From the NCBI GenBank assembly GCA_910585275.1, contig CAJUCW010000003.1:1-64000 (forward strand): a stretch of DNA of 64,000 bases, read 5' to 3'. The first letter of the stretch is position 1. Each line of letters starts with the position of its first letter. Source of the DNA: an uncultured Muribaculaceae bacterium (GTDB taxonomy: Bacteria > Bacteroidota > Bacteroidia > Bacteroidales > Muribaculaceae). The notes beneath the pieces are model-generated. The model ran no database searches and was not told where the DNA came from. It worked only from the letters and a program-made list of their open reading frames with translations. This document shows positions 26,771 to 35,859 of the stretch, piece by piece. Position numbers and translations under genes: made by a program.

Positions 26771-27094
26771 ATGGACGACCAGCAATTCAAGTTTGACGAA
26801 GAAAATGCCGTTAAGTTCATTCGTCAGGAACTCACGGAGGATGTCAACGCAAAATATGACGACGATGAGATTCTATGTATCATTGATATAATATGGGATT
26901 ATTATGAGAAAAAAGGGTTCCTCTCGCTCAACATCGGAGAAACCGATGAAGAGGTCCTTGATGTGGAAGACCTTACTAAATATGTAAAGAAAGAGGTTAA
27001 AAACGACAAAGACCTTCTCATGGATCCCAAAGATGTGGAAAAGATTGTAAAAGCAGAGCTTGATTATGAAGAGTCGCTTGAAGATTTCGTATAA
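26771..27094 (+). CDS. Small acidic hypothetical protein
   Basis: A 107-residue, strongly acidic protein (FDEENAVKFIRQEL, YDDDEILCIIDIIWDYYEKKG). No catalytic motif, signal peptide or membrane segment is seen, and I do not recognise a named family. It starts 13 bp after rimM and its 3' end overlaps the next gene by 29 bases in another frame, so it is very likely a translated member of this operon. Confidence 0.7.
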   Translation: MDDQQFKFDEENAVKFIRQELTEDVNAKYDDDEILCIIDIIWDYYEKKGFLSLNIGETDEEVLDVEDLTKYVKKEVKNDKDLLMDPKDVEKIVKAELDYEESLEDFV

Positions 27095-27758
27095 TATATT
27101 CGCTGCCACAGCCATGATGGTCTCCGTGGCATTGATGGGAGGTCATGATGTGGCTGCGAAGGAAACGCCCAAACAGGAAACAAACGCGTCACAACGCATT
27201 GAGTCACTTGATAATCTCAGTTTTATAGAGATGCTCAACTCGGTCGATGTCGGCAATACCTCGGCATTAATCCAAAAATTTCAGACGAAAGAGGGGAAGA
27301 ACCGCCTACTTAACGGAAAATATAACCCGAAAGGGAATTGTACGGTAGAGGCGTATAGAAATAAAGAGGTGCTTCTCGTCACTATTCCAGCCCATCTCCT
27401 TTTCGACCCCAATATGACGGAACTTAAGAATGGAGCTTCCGACTATCTTGCGCCGATAAGACGATATCTGAAAGATCCCGACATGTATAGGGTTATGATT
27501 GTAATGCATACCGACAACACCGGTTCGGAACCATATCGTGAGCAAATTACGGTTGACAGAGTGAATACAGTTTTCGACTGGTTTGAGAATTCGGGGTCGG
27601 ATACCCGTTATCTTTTCTCATACGCATTAGGTGACGATATGCCGCTCAGGCCAAATAATTCCATGAACAACCGCGACAAAAACCGTAGGCTTGAGATATA
27701 TCTCATTCCGGGTCAGAAAATGGTTGACCAAGCGAAAAAAGGACGCATTTCATTCTGA
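27066..27758 (+). CDS. OmpA-like periplasmic/outer-membrane protein
   Basis: A protein of about 230 residues. The N-terminal signal peptide (MKSRLKISYNIFAATAMMVS, cleaved after GHDVAA) supports ATG 27066 as start. The C-terminal 110 residues follow the OmpA peptidoglycan-binding plan: LLFDPNMTEL, then HTDNTGSEPYREQITVDRV, then NRDKNRRLEIYL. The domain deviates from the classic (TDxxG..N..LSxxRA) pattern by using VDRVNTV, but the final NRRLEI is intact. It probably anchors the envelope to peptidoglycan. Last gene of the operon; a strong terminator follows. Confidence 0.75.
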   Translation: MKSRLKISYNIFAATAMMVSVALMGGHDVAAKETPKQETNASQRIESLDNLSFIEMLNSVDVGNTSALIQKFQTKEGKNRLLNGKYNPKGNCTVEAYRNKEVLLVTIPAHLLFDPNMTELKNGASDYLAPIRRYLKDPDMYRVMIVMHTDNTGSEPYREQITVDRVNTVFDWFENSGSDTRYLFSYALGDDMPLRPNNSMNNRDKNRRLEIYLIPGQKMVDQAKKGRISF

Positions 27759-27760
27759 AA

Positions 27761-27803
27761 ATATATTGGAGGGGCATCGCTTAGCGATGCCCCTCCAATA
27801 TAT
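27761..27803. terminator. Bidirectional terminator (20-bp stem)
   Basis: A 20-bp perfect inverted repeat (27761-27780 with 27784-27803) has its centre at a 3-base loop and is rich in G-C in its inner half. TTTT follows on the plus strand and AAAA precedes it. It separates the convergent OmpA-like gene and nspC. Confidence 0.85.
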
Positions 27804-27805
27804 TT

Positions 27806-28948
27806 TCAATCCATACGCGATTTATAATCTTCGTAGGTAAATTCCCGGAGAAGGACCGGGTCTCCGTTGATGGGCTGAAACCATATCGAAGGATGCTGGA
27901 TACCATTAAACATATTCGTTTTGACAGTGGTGTAATGGTTCATGTCAAGCAACGTCAGTCTTTGCCCGGCTTTCAAGGGCTCTTCAAATTTCCAATAGCC
28001 TACATAATCGCCACTAAGGCAAGAATTGCCTCCAAGCCTGTAGGATTCGGCATCTGCAGCATCGTCATCAGCCGCTTCCGCTATAGCCGGACGATAAGGC
28101 ATTTCCAAGCAATCAGGCATGTGGCATGCAAACGACGCATCGATTATACCGGTCTTTATACCCGAATCCTCAACTACGTCGAGCACCTCCGTAACAAGAT
28201 CGCCCGTTTGCCATGTAAATGCGCTTCCCGGCTCCATAATAAGCTTGAGATTGGGGTATTCCTCATGTAGCGACCGAAGCAACGAAACGAGATGGTCTGT
28301 ATCATAGTCTTTTCTCGTCATAAGATGACCGCCACCCATATTAAGCCATTTCAACTGCGGCAGCCATTTCCCAAACTGCGACTTCAACGCATCGAGCACT
28401 TTTTCCAAATCATAGCTTGAAGACTCACACAATGCATGGAAATGGAAACCCTCAAATCCTTCAGGCAAAATGTCGGGCAACGCATCGGCATTTACTCCGA
28501 AACGGCTTCCGGGTACACATGGATTATAAATGTCGGTTTCTATAACACTACAGTGGGGATTGACCCGCAGACCAACCGACACACGTTTATCCGGATTAGC
28601 ATCATTGTGTGTCTTTACCAACGGATAGAAACGTTGGAACTGAGATAGGGAATTAAACGTGATGTGACTACTTCCTTCAAGAAATTGTGGGAAGGTGGCA
28701 TCGGTATAGACGGGGCAATAGGCATGGACTTCATTTCCAAGGCAATCTAACGAAAGCTTCATCTCATTGAGCGAACTGGCAGTTGACGCGTCAACATATT
28801 CCGAGATTAGCGGAAACGTTTTCCATAAGGCATTTGCCTTAAAAGCCATAATAATCTTGACATCCGCGTCCTCGCTTACTTTCTTTATCAATGAAAGATT
28901 CCTACGAAGACGGTCTTCATATACTATATAATAGGGGGTTTGTATCAT
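27806..28948 (-). CDS. nspC: Carboxynorspermidine decarboxylase
   Basis: A 380-residue PLP enzyme of the alanine-racemase/ornithine-decarboxylase fold. The PLP lysine is Lys37 (IIMAFKANALW); downstream are FHALCESS, LNMGGGHLM and EPGSAFTWQTGDLV. NspC decarboxylates carboxyspermidine or carboxynorspermidine, the last step of the aspartate-semialdehyde route that gut Bacteroidales use for spermidine. No carboxyspermidine dehydrogenase gene is in view. It starts 12 bp downstream of the helicase gene end, so both may share a transcript. Confidence 0.93.
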   Translation of the reverse strand: MIQTPYYIVYEDRLRRNLSLIKKVSEDADVKIIMAFKANALWKTFPLISEYVDASTASSLNEMKLSLDCLGNEVHAYCPVYTDATFPQFLEGSSHITFNSLSQFQRFYPLVKTHNDANPDKRVSVGLRVNPHCSVIETDIYNPCVPGSRFGVNADALPDILPEGFEGFHFHALCESSSYDLEKVLDALKSQFGKWLPQLKWLNMGGGHLMTRKDYDTDHLVSLLRSLHEEYPNLKLIMEPGSAFTWQTGDLVTEVLDVVEDSGIKTGIIDASFACHMPDCLEMPYRPAIAEAADDDAADAESYRLGGNSCLSGDYVGYWKFEEPLKAGQRLTLLDMNHYTTVKTNMFNGIQHPSIWFQPINGDPVLLREFTYEDYKSRMD

Positions 28949-28960
28949 TTTATCTAAATT

Positions 28961-31312
28961 TTATTGAATTTGGAATTTTGCAAATTTAAGCAAAAGTTTT
29001 TTAATGCCGACCACTCCAAAATCCACGGTAATCATATCCTCGCCCGAGAGTTGGGAAATTTTGGTAATGACACCGTTTCCAAAGCGGTCATGGCGTATTT
29101 TCATTCCTTCTTTAAGTTCGGAAGTATCATGCTGCGGTTTCACTCCCGATACCGATGACTGCGAGACCTTTTTGAGGCTATCATAACCGGAATCCCCGAT
29201 TCTCGATTTGCTTACCGACCCATATTTTGAACCGTATGAAGGACCGGGATTCGCCGATGTCTGGAAGCGCGATTTGTAGGCTGCCACCGGATTGATGAAA
29301 GGAGACGGCTCTCCGCCCATATTACTCGACAGTTGCAAATGCAGGTAGCGTGTGTCAATATCGCTCAAGAATCTTGAGGGACTCGTCATCACAGTCTGAC
29401 CGTTGCGGAAACGGCTCCCGGCATACGTTAGCGTACAAGTTGACTTCGCCCTTGTAATCGCCACATAAAGTAACCGCCGCTCTTCTTCAACTTGAGCCAA
29501 AGAATCCTGACTCATTGAAGATGGGAAAAGGTCTTCTTCCACACCGACAATGTAAACATGTTTAAATTCAAGACCCTTGGCGGCATGTACGGTCATGAGG
29601 GTCACTTTCGGCTGGTCGTCATCTTCAGTCGAATCCTGGTCAGTGGCGAGCATCACCTCCGATAAGAAAGCCCTCATATCCATTTCCCCTTCGCCGGTCT
29701 GTTCTCTCAACTCTACAAAATCTTTCAGACCGGCAAGAATTTCCGATAGGTTCTCTTGGCGACTGATGCTTTCAGGGGTGGAATCATGAGCCAAAAGAGT
29801 CAGGATGCCAGTTCGGTTATATATGAGTTGTCCTAATTCGTATGCGTTGGCTCCATTGTCGTTATCACTAACAAACAACCCGATTAATTCTTTAAACCTA
29901 CCAAGCTTCCCGATTGTGCCGGAGTTCAGTCCGGCCGCCTTGAGGTCGGAAGAATTAATTACACTCCAAAGACTTTTCGATTCAGCGGTAGCAACCGTCT
30001 GAAGCTTCTTAATGGTGGTTTCGCCAATGCCTCTTGCAGGATAATTTATTACTCTTCTAAGAGCCTCGTCGTCGTCAGGATTGATGCTCAGCCTGAAATA
30101 AGCAATCATATCCTTAACTTCCTTTCTCTGGTAGAACGAAAGTCCACCATAAATCCGATACGGAATATTGCGTTTCCTAAGCGATTCTTCAAGCACTCTC
30201 GACTGTGCATTGGTTCGATACAACACTGCATATTCGTCATAGCTGTCATGATGCGAGAGTTTCGACTGTCCTATCAGATTGGCCACCATAAAAGCCTCCT
30301 CCATGTCGCTATACGTTTTGACGACATTCAATTCCTCTCCCTTTTCATTTTCGCTATATACCTTTTTCTCCATCTGACGCGTATTTTTCGCAATAAGACT
30401 TCCTGCGGCATCTATTATGTTCTGCGTGGAGCGATAATTCCTTTCAAGTTTAAAAATCCTTAATCCAGGATAACGCTTTTCAAGATTAAGGATATTGTTG
30501 ATGTCGGCTCCTCGGAAAGAATATATGCTCTGAGCGTCATCGCCCACCACACAAATCCGGTTTTGTTTTCCGGCAAGTTGCGAAATAATCAAATGTTGGG
30601 CGAAATTGGTGTCTTGGTACTCATCGACAAGAACATAGCGAAAGAATTCCTGATAATGGCGACAAATGTCGGGATAATCCCGAAGCAAAAGATTCATATG
30701 CACGAGAATGTCATCGAAATCCATTGCATTTGCCACTTTACAACGACTGCAATAAGTGCGATAGATTTCTCCGGTCATCGGCCGTTTCGCCCTTCTGTCG
30801 GCTTCATAGTTGTCACGGTCCAGAATATACTGGTCGGGCGTAATCATCGCATTCTTTGCATTGGATATGGCATTGGAAATGACCGCAGGTTTATAAATCT
30901 TCTCGTCAAGACCAAGCTCCTTGATTATCATTTTCACAAGAGAACGCGAATCTGCGGTGTCATAGATTGTAAATCCTGACTTAAATCCGATTTCTTCGGC
31001 ATGGCGACGCAAGATACGCAAAAAAATGGAGTGGAAAGTACCCATCCACAATCGGGAAGCCACTTTATCGCCAACTATGGAAGTTATTCTCTCCTTCATC
31101 TCTCTTGCTGCTTTATTCGTAAATGTAAGGGCAAGAATCCTGTAAGGTTCATAACCATTGCGAAGTAAATCGACGATTTTATATGTCAACACTCTTGTTT
31201 TACCAGAACCGGCACCTGCAATCACAAGTGAAGGACCGTCTTTATAGACCACCGCCTCACGTTGTTGCTCGTTGAGAAGGCTTAAATAATTATAATCTGG
31301 ATTTTCTTGCAT
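28961..31312 (-). CDS. UvrD/PcrA-type DNA helicase
   Basis: A 783-residue superfamily 1A 3'-5' helicase. Motif Ia/Q region LNEQQREAVVY, Walker A AGAGSGKTRVLTYK, LTFTNKAAREMKER, the DEYQDTN box, VVGDDAQSIYSFRGA, and motifs V/VI (TVHAAKGLEFKHV, LLYVAITRAK) are all present. It unwinds DNA in repair and removes RecA or RNA polymerase from DNA. The C-terminus (RHDRFGNGVITKISQLSGEDM) is the Tudor-like domain that binds RNA polymerase in PcrA. The gene begins 7 bp after the HsdR_N-type gene, in the same operon. Confidence 0.95.
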   Translation of the reverse strand: MQENPDYNYLSLLNEQQREAVVYKDGPSLVIAGAGSGKTRVLTYKIVDLLRNGYEPYRILALTFTNKAAREMKERITSIVGDKVASRLWMGTFHSIFLRILRRHAEEIGFKSGFTIYDTADSRSLVKMIIKELGLDEKIYKPAVISNAISNAKNAMITPDQYILDRDNYEADRRAKRPMTGEIYRTYCSRCKVANAMDFDDILVHMNLLLRDYPDICRHYQEFFRYVLVDEYQDTNFAQHLIISQLAGKQNRICVVGDDAQSIYSFRGADINNILNLEKRYPGLRIFKLERNYRSTQNIIDAAGSLIAKNTRQMEKKVYSENEKGEELNVVKTYSDMEEAFMVANLIGQSKLSHHDSYDEYAVLYRTNAQSRVLEESLRKRNIPYRIYGGLSFYQRKEVKDMIAYFRLSINPDDDEALRRVINYPARGIGETTIKKLQTVATAESKSLWSVINSSDLKAAGLNSGTIGKLGRFKELIGLFVSDNDNGANAYELGQLIYNRTGILTLLAHDSTPESISRQENLSEILAGLKDFVELREQTGEGEMDMRAFLSEVMLATDQDSTEDDDQPKVTLMTVHAAKGLEFKHVYIVGVEEDLFPSSMSQDSLAQVEEERRLLYVAITRAKSTCTLTYAGSRFRNGQTVMTSPSRFLSDIDTRYLHLQLSSNMGGEPSPFINPVAAYKSRFQTSANPGPSYGSKYGSVSKSRIGDSGYDSLKKVSQSSVSGVKPQHDTSELKEGMKIRHDRFGNGVITKISQLSGEDMITVDFGVVGIKKLLLKFAKFQIQ

Positions 31313-31319
31313 CGTTTGA

Positions 31320-31820
31320 TCAATTGCAGGTAAAACTATTCCTTGCCGCGATATAGTCGGGCACCGTAGGAATAAAATAATAGGAATTTTTATTATAATC
31401 TATGGCACAACAATAATGGTTCAAACCATTTGAAACAGTAAGATAGCGTGCCCTAAGCACCATGTTATAACGCACAATTTGATCGAAGACGGATTGCGTG
31501 ACCGCTACGTCCGGTGCCTTATATTCCACTATCATAAAAGGGGAACCATCAGGATTAAAAACAACTGTGTCACACCTTTTTTTAGTTCCGTTCAAATCGA
31601 TACCGATTTCATTCGCCATCAGCGACTGCGGATAATGAAGACCATTGACCAACCACGCAATAAATGTTTGCCTCACATATTCCTCCGGCGTAAGGGTGAC
31701 ATACTTTTTCCTAAGCACGTCAAACACCTTTAAGACACCATTTCCCCTGTCGAGCTTAAGCTCGACAGGGGGAAGGTTGAGTTTTGGCAATAATCCGTCG
31801 AAAAATAAAGAATTTGCCAA
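31320..31820 (-). CDS. Orphan HsdR N-terminal domain protein
   Basis: A 166-residue protein made only of the type I restriction HSDR_N nuclease-like domain: RKKYVTLTPEEYVRQTFIAWL, then KKRCDTVVFNPDGSPFMIVEYKAP, which carries the PD-(D/E)XK pattern Asp...Glu-Tyr-Lys. No helicase part exists. Stand-alone versions are common in Bacteroidetes and their role is not known; a DNA repair nuclease is plausible given its place 7 bp upstream of the UvrD-type helicase. The S1/P1 nuclease gene ends 8 bp before it, so three nucleic-acid genes are stacked. Confidence 0.85.
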   Translation of the reverse strand: MANSLFFDGLLPKLNLPPVELKLDRGNGVLKVFDVLRKKYVTLTPEEYVRQTFIAWLVNGLHYPQSLMANEIGIDLNGTKKRCDTVVFNPDGSPFMIVEYKAPDVAVTQSVFDQIVRYNMVLRARYLTVSNGLNHYCCAIDYNKNSYYFIPTVPDYIAARNSFTCN

Positions 31821-31828
31821 ATCAATAA

Positions 31829-32647
31829 TTACTTTTTATTTACAATAGTATTTTTGGGAGTATAGAAGGGATCGTAAATAGAGTTGAGCAAATCTGCGAG
31901 ACGGAGCCCTCCTTTCAGGAATTGCTGTTCTATAACGGGAGTCCACTCCGCAATATAATCATAACTGATTTTGGTATCTTCAGGAGTATTGGCATAGACC
32001 TGCTTGCAAATTTCATAGGTCTCTTCCCCCCATTTGGAAGGGTTGCCATCCTTGAGAATATCATTTTCTTCAGCCTCCGAAACACGGTCAATCTGTTGTT
32101 GCCATTCGGTATAACTCCATTTATGGGCTGATTCCGGAAGAGAACTGTCCCACACAGAATGGAGATTGTTATCCCGTCCAAAATACTTCACGGTCCATCT
32201 GTTGCCGCCAAGGTCAGAAGCGTGCCCCATGTGCATTGGCTGATGGATATCGCCAAGCAGATGAATCACCATTTTGAGGGCGAGCTGGCGCTCTTCACGC
32301 GGAGCATTTTCGTTTTGGAGAACCTTCACCTGCTCATTGATGGCACGTACAATATCACCTGATTCAAGGAGAGGAGCCTTATGATAATCTATTCCATGGT
32401 CGATATTCTTATAATGCCAGGTCTTTGAATACGCATATTCCGGAGTGTGGGATGCGTTGTCGAGCCAATTAGCGTAATAAACCATCGACTTGCCATCAAG
32501 AAGTTCCTCAACGACAGCCTTAGTGATAGGAGTGAGGTGATTTTCCGCAATAAAAACCGTAGTATCATGTCCTTTCTGGCCCCACGCGAATGCTGAAAGG
32601 GTGGAAAGGCAAATCAAACTTGATGATAAAATATTTCTTGCTATCAT
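31829..32647 (-). CDS. S1/P1-type zinc nuclease, secreted
   Basis: A 272-residue protein with a signal peptide (about 1-22, cleaved before Trp-Gly). The mature N-terminus WGQKGHD supplies the Trp and His of the trinuclear zinc site. Further ligands are seen in YANWLDNASH, TWHYKNIDHG, and the IHLLGDIHQPMHMGHASDLGGN block. It cleaves single-stranded DNA/RNA and 3'-nucleotides, probably in the periplasm for nucleotide scavenging. A promoter lies upstream at 32668-32699. It heads a possible operon with the HsdR_N and UvrD genes. Confidence 0.92.
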   Translation of the reverse strand: MIARNILSSSLICLSTLSAFAWGQKGHDTTVFIAENHLTPITKAVVEELLDGKSMVYYANWLDNASHTPEYAYSKTWHYKNIDHGIDYHKAPLLESGDIVRAINEQVKVLQNENAPREERQLALKMVIHLLGDIHQPMHMGHASDLGGNRWTVKYFGRDNNLHSVWDSSLPESAHKWSYTEWQQQIDRVSEAEENDILKDGNPSKWGEETYEICKQVYANTPEDTKISYDYIAEWTPVIEQQFLKGGLRLADLLNSIYDPFYTPKNTIVNKK

Positions 32648-32667
32648 GTTGTTTTAATATTTTAAGA

Positions 32668-32699
32668 CAAAGATAGTATTTTTTTTTCAACCTGTCAAC
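32668..32699 (-). promoter_or_regulatory. Promoter of the S1/P1 nuclease gene
   Basis: On the minus strand TATCTTTG (32668-32675) is a perfect -7 box. The -33 position carries TTGA about 20 bases upstream, a weak match. The start codon is at 32647. Confidence 0.5.
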
Positions 32700-32703
32700 T
32701 ATT

Positions 32704-33150
32704 TCAGATTCCTTCTTTAGAATTCAACCAGACATGTTGTAGCAGTTTTAACATTTCTTTTGCAGATAATAGTCCAACAGGCTTTATATGAAGCAGTAGT
32801 GAAGTATTGCCATACAAAGATATTTTCAAAGCACGCGTATTCCATGAAGCTTCAAAATCTATATTTAATTTCTAACGTTACTTAAATCCTTAATTGATTC
32901 GGTAATGAATATACTGTTCGGAAGAATATCCTACACCCGAATATAGTGAAGCCAATCTTTATCAGAACCGATCTATATCATCACAATTACGGGATATCCT
33001 TTTACAGTTTCTTTTTTAGAACCCTAATATTTTCCGATTAGATTTCCTACAACAAAACCATTATATTCAAGCAATGATAGATACCATTAGGATATAATAT
33101 CCGTCATCCATTTTATTGGACATAATATCATATATTCCATCCCCCCTCAC
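32704..33150 (-). pseudogene. Decayed gene, unrecognised family
   Basis: Three reading frames on the minus strand give protein-like pieces that run on from one another. The last (stop at 32704-32706) includes SLLLHIKPVGLLSAKEMLKL. The middle (about 32868-33086) includes LLEYNGFVVGNLIGKY, ETVKGYPVIVMI and IGSDKDWLHYIRV, broken by TAG codons at 33024, 32973 and 32931. The first includes IMSNKMDDGYYILMVSII. At least two frameshifts and three in-frame stops separate them. I do not recognise the family. The codon content still looks coding, so decay is probably recent. Confidence 0.5.
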
Positions 33151-33426
33151 GTCAATTCACCAATGGCGCATAATATAACACTGGAATAAGATGAACATTT
33201 GAATCCAGTCTAAAAATCTATACTTATCGAATCTTCAAGCAGAATTTGACACTTATCATACTAAACGAATAATAAGACGTAACGATCCCCTTAAAAATGC
33301 ATCCATGATAGTAAAAGAATGGAGCTTACAACCACCCGTATCGTAATTTTTCTACACTACAACATTAATTTTTTTTGATATAAAAACCATAGTTGATTGA
33401 GCCAGATGAAAAAAATAAAAGAGGTA
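33151..33426. other. AT-rich intergenic remainder
   Basis: This stretch between the decayed gene and the GNAT promoter has stops in all frames. I see no gene, RNA or clear repeat in it. Confidence 0.5.
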
Positions 33427-33457
33427 TTTGAATAATGCGGAAATATAATTATCTTTG
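33427..33457 (+). promoter_or_regulatory. Canonical promoter upstream of the GNAT gene
   Basis: TTTG (33427-33430), a 19-base spacer and TATCTTTG (33450-33457) match the Bacteroidetes consensus exactly. The predicted transcript start near 33464 leaves a leader of about 220 bases before the GNAT start codon at 33688. Confidence 0.65.
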
Positions 33458-33594
33458 CATTGATGTTTAATTAACTTACACCATTCTTCAGTATTATTTC
33501 TATATTTCACCCGACTTTCAAAGCAATTTAGAAACATTGAAGAAGGCGTATTAACCGTCAAAACATCTGTTAAAATTTTGAATATACAACATTC

Positions 33595-33653
33595 ATCTAA
33601 ATCTCCATGTTATAGTAAGTATTTCTGCAAAAGAAAATGGAGAGGACTTAGAT
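33595..33653 (+). promoter_or_regulatory. Leader hairpin before the GNAT gene
   Basis: ATCTAA (33595-33600) and TCTCCAT (33602-33608) pair with ATGGAGA (33637-33643) and TTAGAT (33648-33653). This gives a 13-bp stem with an asymmetric bulge and a 28-base loop, ending about 35 bases before the start codon. It may control translation or be a partial terminator. Confidence 0.4.
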
Positions 33654-33687
33654 AGTTTATATTTTATAACCCTATATAATAATCCAT

Positions 33688-34971
33688 ATGGAAACGACTG
33701 AACTTAGAAAGGAAATGATGGATTTGTGGAAAAATACTTTTCACGATTCCGATGCATACATCAATTTGGTATTTGATACATATTTCAACATAGAATATAT
33801 CGAATATTATGAAGAAAACGGTAAATTGATATCAGCACTATTGGGAATACCATATTATTTCGGAAATGGGAAGAACAGAATCCAAGGATTATATCTTTGT
33901 GGCCTTGCTACACTGAGCGAATACAGGCATAAAGGAATAATGGGAAAACTCATATCAAATATATGCGAAAAAGCACAAGAAAAAGGATTGTCTTTCGCAT
34001 TCCTTATCCCCGCTTCCGATATGTTGCGCATATACTACTCTTCAAAAGGATTTGAGAATGCTATGTATGTAGTTGAAGACCGTTATACGGATATACATAA
34101 TTTCGATAAAGACTATCGTTCAATACTCAATAGGGAAGACGAGCGTATTAGAATAATAAAGACAAAATATTACGAAAATCTACATGCAGAAATATTATCG
34201 GAAGATAATCAAGACGTCATTGAAAATATTGTAGATTTTATCAAAAAATCAGAGTGGTGTGACAACAATTATTCTACACTCATGCACGATGAAAAAGATT
34301 GCTTGGCCATAATAAAAGAGAACCATATTTCCGGTGGTAATATATTAACTTGTAGAAATACGGATGGGGCAATTACCGGAGTGTTATTCTCCACATTCGA
34401 CGATAGAAAACGAATAACCATACCAAAGATTTTTTATAAAGATAATTGTTCATATTTCAAACTTCTTGATAAAATTAAACAGCTTTATCCGGATTCATCG
34501 ATGAGTGTGATTTGTTTCCCAGAAGAAACGGAACGCAGGGCATTATGGTCACCAGCTTATAAAGCATCGGCAAGCGATAGCGGTGTGCCGGGAGGAGCAT
34601 ATGGTGTGGCGGAAAGAGTATATGATGTCAACCGTCATGCACGTCCCTATGGAATGTTGAAAGTTTTAGATTATCGCGAGATTCTAAAATTTCTTGCCAA
34701 TGACCGGAGCGATTGCAAATTTTCGATTCTCGTGAAAGAGGTGATAAACGAAAAAACAGCACTAAAATGTGACGTCAAAGATGGGAACACTATTTTTTCA
34801 GAAGTCCCGACAGAAGACATCACATCCTTCACAAACAATCCAAACATTACAATACTTTCAAAACGAGACCTTAGTGAAATCTTATTTCGCAAAAAAGACA
34901 GCAACAGTCTTATAATGGAGGCACTCGGTATCCCACGGCTTTCTTTGAACATGGCTCTTCTTCTCGACTAG
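33688..34971 (+). CDS. GNAT-family N-acetyltransferase, 427 residues
   Basis: The N-terminal half carries a GNAT fold with the acetyl-CoA loop in GLATLSEYRHKGIMGKLISN (about residues 72-91) and the following PASDMLRIYYSSKGFENA segment. The protein is much longer than a single GNAT domain (about 150 residues) and matches the length and plan of Eis-like proteins, with a second degenerate GNAT half and a C-terminal sterol-carrier-like domain; this wider match is by layout only. Substrate unknown. It is AT-rich, has a long leader, and is flanked by gene-free DNA, consistent with an acquired gene. Confidence 0.75.
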   Translation: METTELRKEMMDLWKNTFHDSDAYINLVFDTYFNIEYIEYYEENGKLISALLGIPYYFGNGKNRIQGLYLCGLATLSEYRHKGIMGKLISNICEKAQEKGLSFAFLIPASDMLRIYYSSKGFENAMYVVEDRYTDIHNFDKDYRSILNREDERIRIIKTKYYENLHAEILSEDNQDVIENIVDFIKKSEWCDNNYSTLMHDEKDCLAIIKENHISGGNILTCRNTDGAITGVLFSTFDDRKRITIPKIFYKDNCSYFKLLDKIKQLYPDSSMSVICFPEETERRALWSPAYKASASDSGVPGGAYGVAERVYDVNRHARPYGMLKVLDYREILKFLANDRSDCKFSILVKEVINEKTALKCDVKDGNTIFSEVPTEDITSFTNNPNITILSKRDLSEILFRKKDSNSLIMEALGIPRLSLNMALLLD

Positions 34972-34995
34972 AAGAATTATATTAGGGCATATGGC

Positions 34996-35093
34996 ATGCC
35001 TTCGATATTGTTTGATCAATCAATCATCTCCTTAGGACTTCCTAAAGAGAATACACAAAACAAAATCGTGCAATCAAACAATATCGAAGGCAT
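34996..35093. repeat. 21-bp perfect inverted repeat (hairpin)
   Basis: The 21 bases at 34996-35016 are the exact reverse complement of 35073-35093. The 56-base centre holds a second pair, TTAGG-N4-CCTAA. There is no T-run after the right arm, so it is not a typical terminator although it lies 24 bases past the GNAT stop codon. It could be a miniature element or a structured RNA. Confidence 0.65.
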
Positions 35094-35524
35094 CACATTA
35101 TTATACAATCAACCTAATTTACTATTTATGTCAGCACCTCCTCCTTATATACTTTTCCTGCATCGTATTTTCACTATTTGCATAAAGCACTTAACAAGCT
35201 ATTGTTAAATAAATTATATCATTTTAAATCCAATTTAACCCCCTCGAGAATCAAACAAGACAAATTAATCGACTACACAGTCGGATTTTTTGCAAACATA
35301 CCGAAATCGTTTTACACTTGTCTCCATTGCTACGGGTACCATAAAACTAACAAAACAGCAAATTGTTCTATTTAGAACCTATCATATACCTTATTATAAA
35401 GAGGGTAGGGGAGAGGCATTATCTATTATAACAAATGCAAAATATCTCATTTGTATATTACAATTCTATCACCATCCATCAACATATGTTGACTATATTT
35501 TACAGAATAGAACCATAATATCGA

Positions 35525-35549
35525 TTTGTTAGATTTGCAAATCAACAAA
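35525..35549. repeat. Palindrome, possible operator
   Basis: TTTGTT, one unpaired A, the palindrome GATTTGCAAATC, then AACAAA give an 18-bp dyad with a single bulged base. It lies about 370 bases upstream of the HTH regulator gene and could be a protein-binding site. Confidence 0.35.
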
Positions 35550-35859
35550 TACACATTTTACACCCCTTGTTACAAAACAGAATAATATGCCATTAACATT
35601 CATTCACATATATACTATCTATATGATTACCAACAATATTAAAAATTGTAGTTAATGTACTTTGTGGAAACTGACCAATCATCTTTAAATATTAGCATAT
35701 TTCAAGGATAGCTACATCTAAATTACTGCTTATAACTAAGAATATAACATTCTAATTTCAATTATTACATTAACTAATCTACGATTGTTACACACCATAA
35801 ATTTACAAACACATCCTTGGCAAATTAACAAATATCAGTTAAAGATTTTAAACCGTTAA

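Larger units (their letters stand above)
34972..35859. other. Long AT-rich region without genes
   Basis: Nearly 900 bases with stops in all frames and no recognisable gene. It contains a 21-bp inverted repeat at 34996-35093 and a palindrome at 35525-35549, both listed separately, and a short palindrome TCAACATATGTTGA near 35477. Confidence 0.5.

Noticed and set aside
33352..33561. 69-codon minus-strand frame in the accessory gap
   Set aside because: It overlaps the GNAT promoter, has no initiation context or motif, and its composition looks like translated AT-rich DNA.
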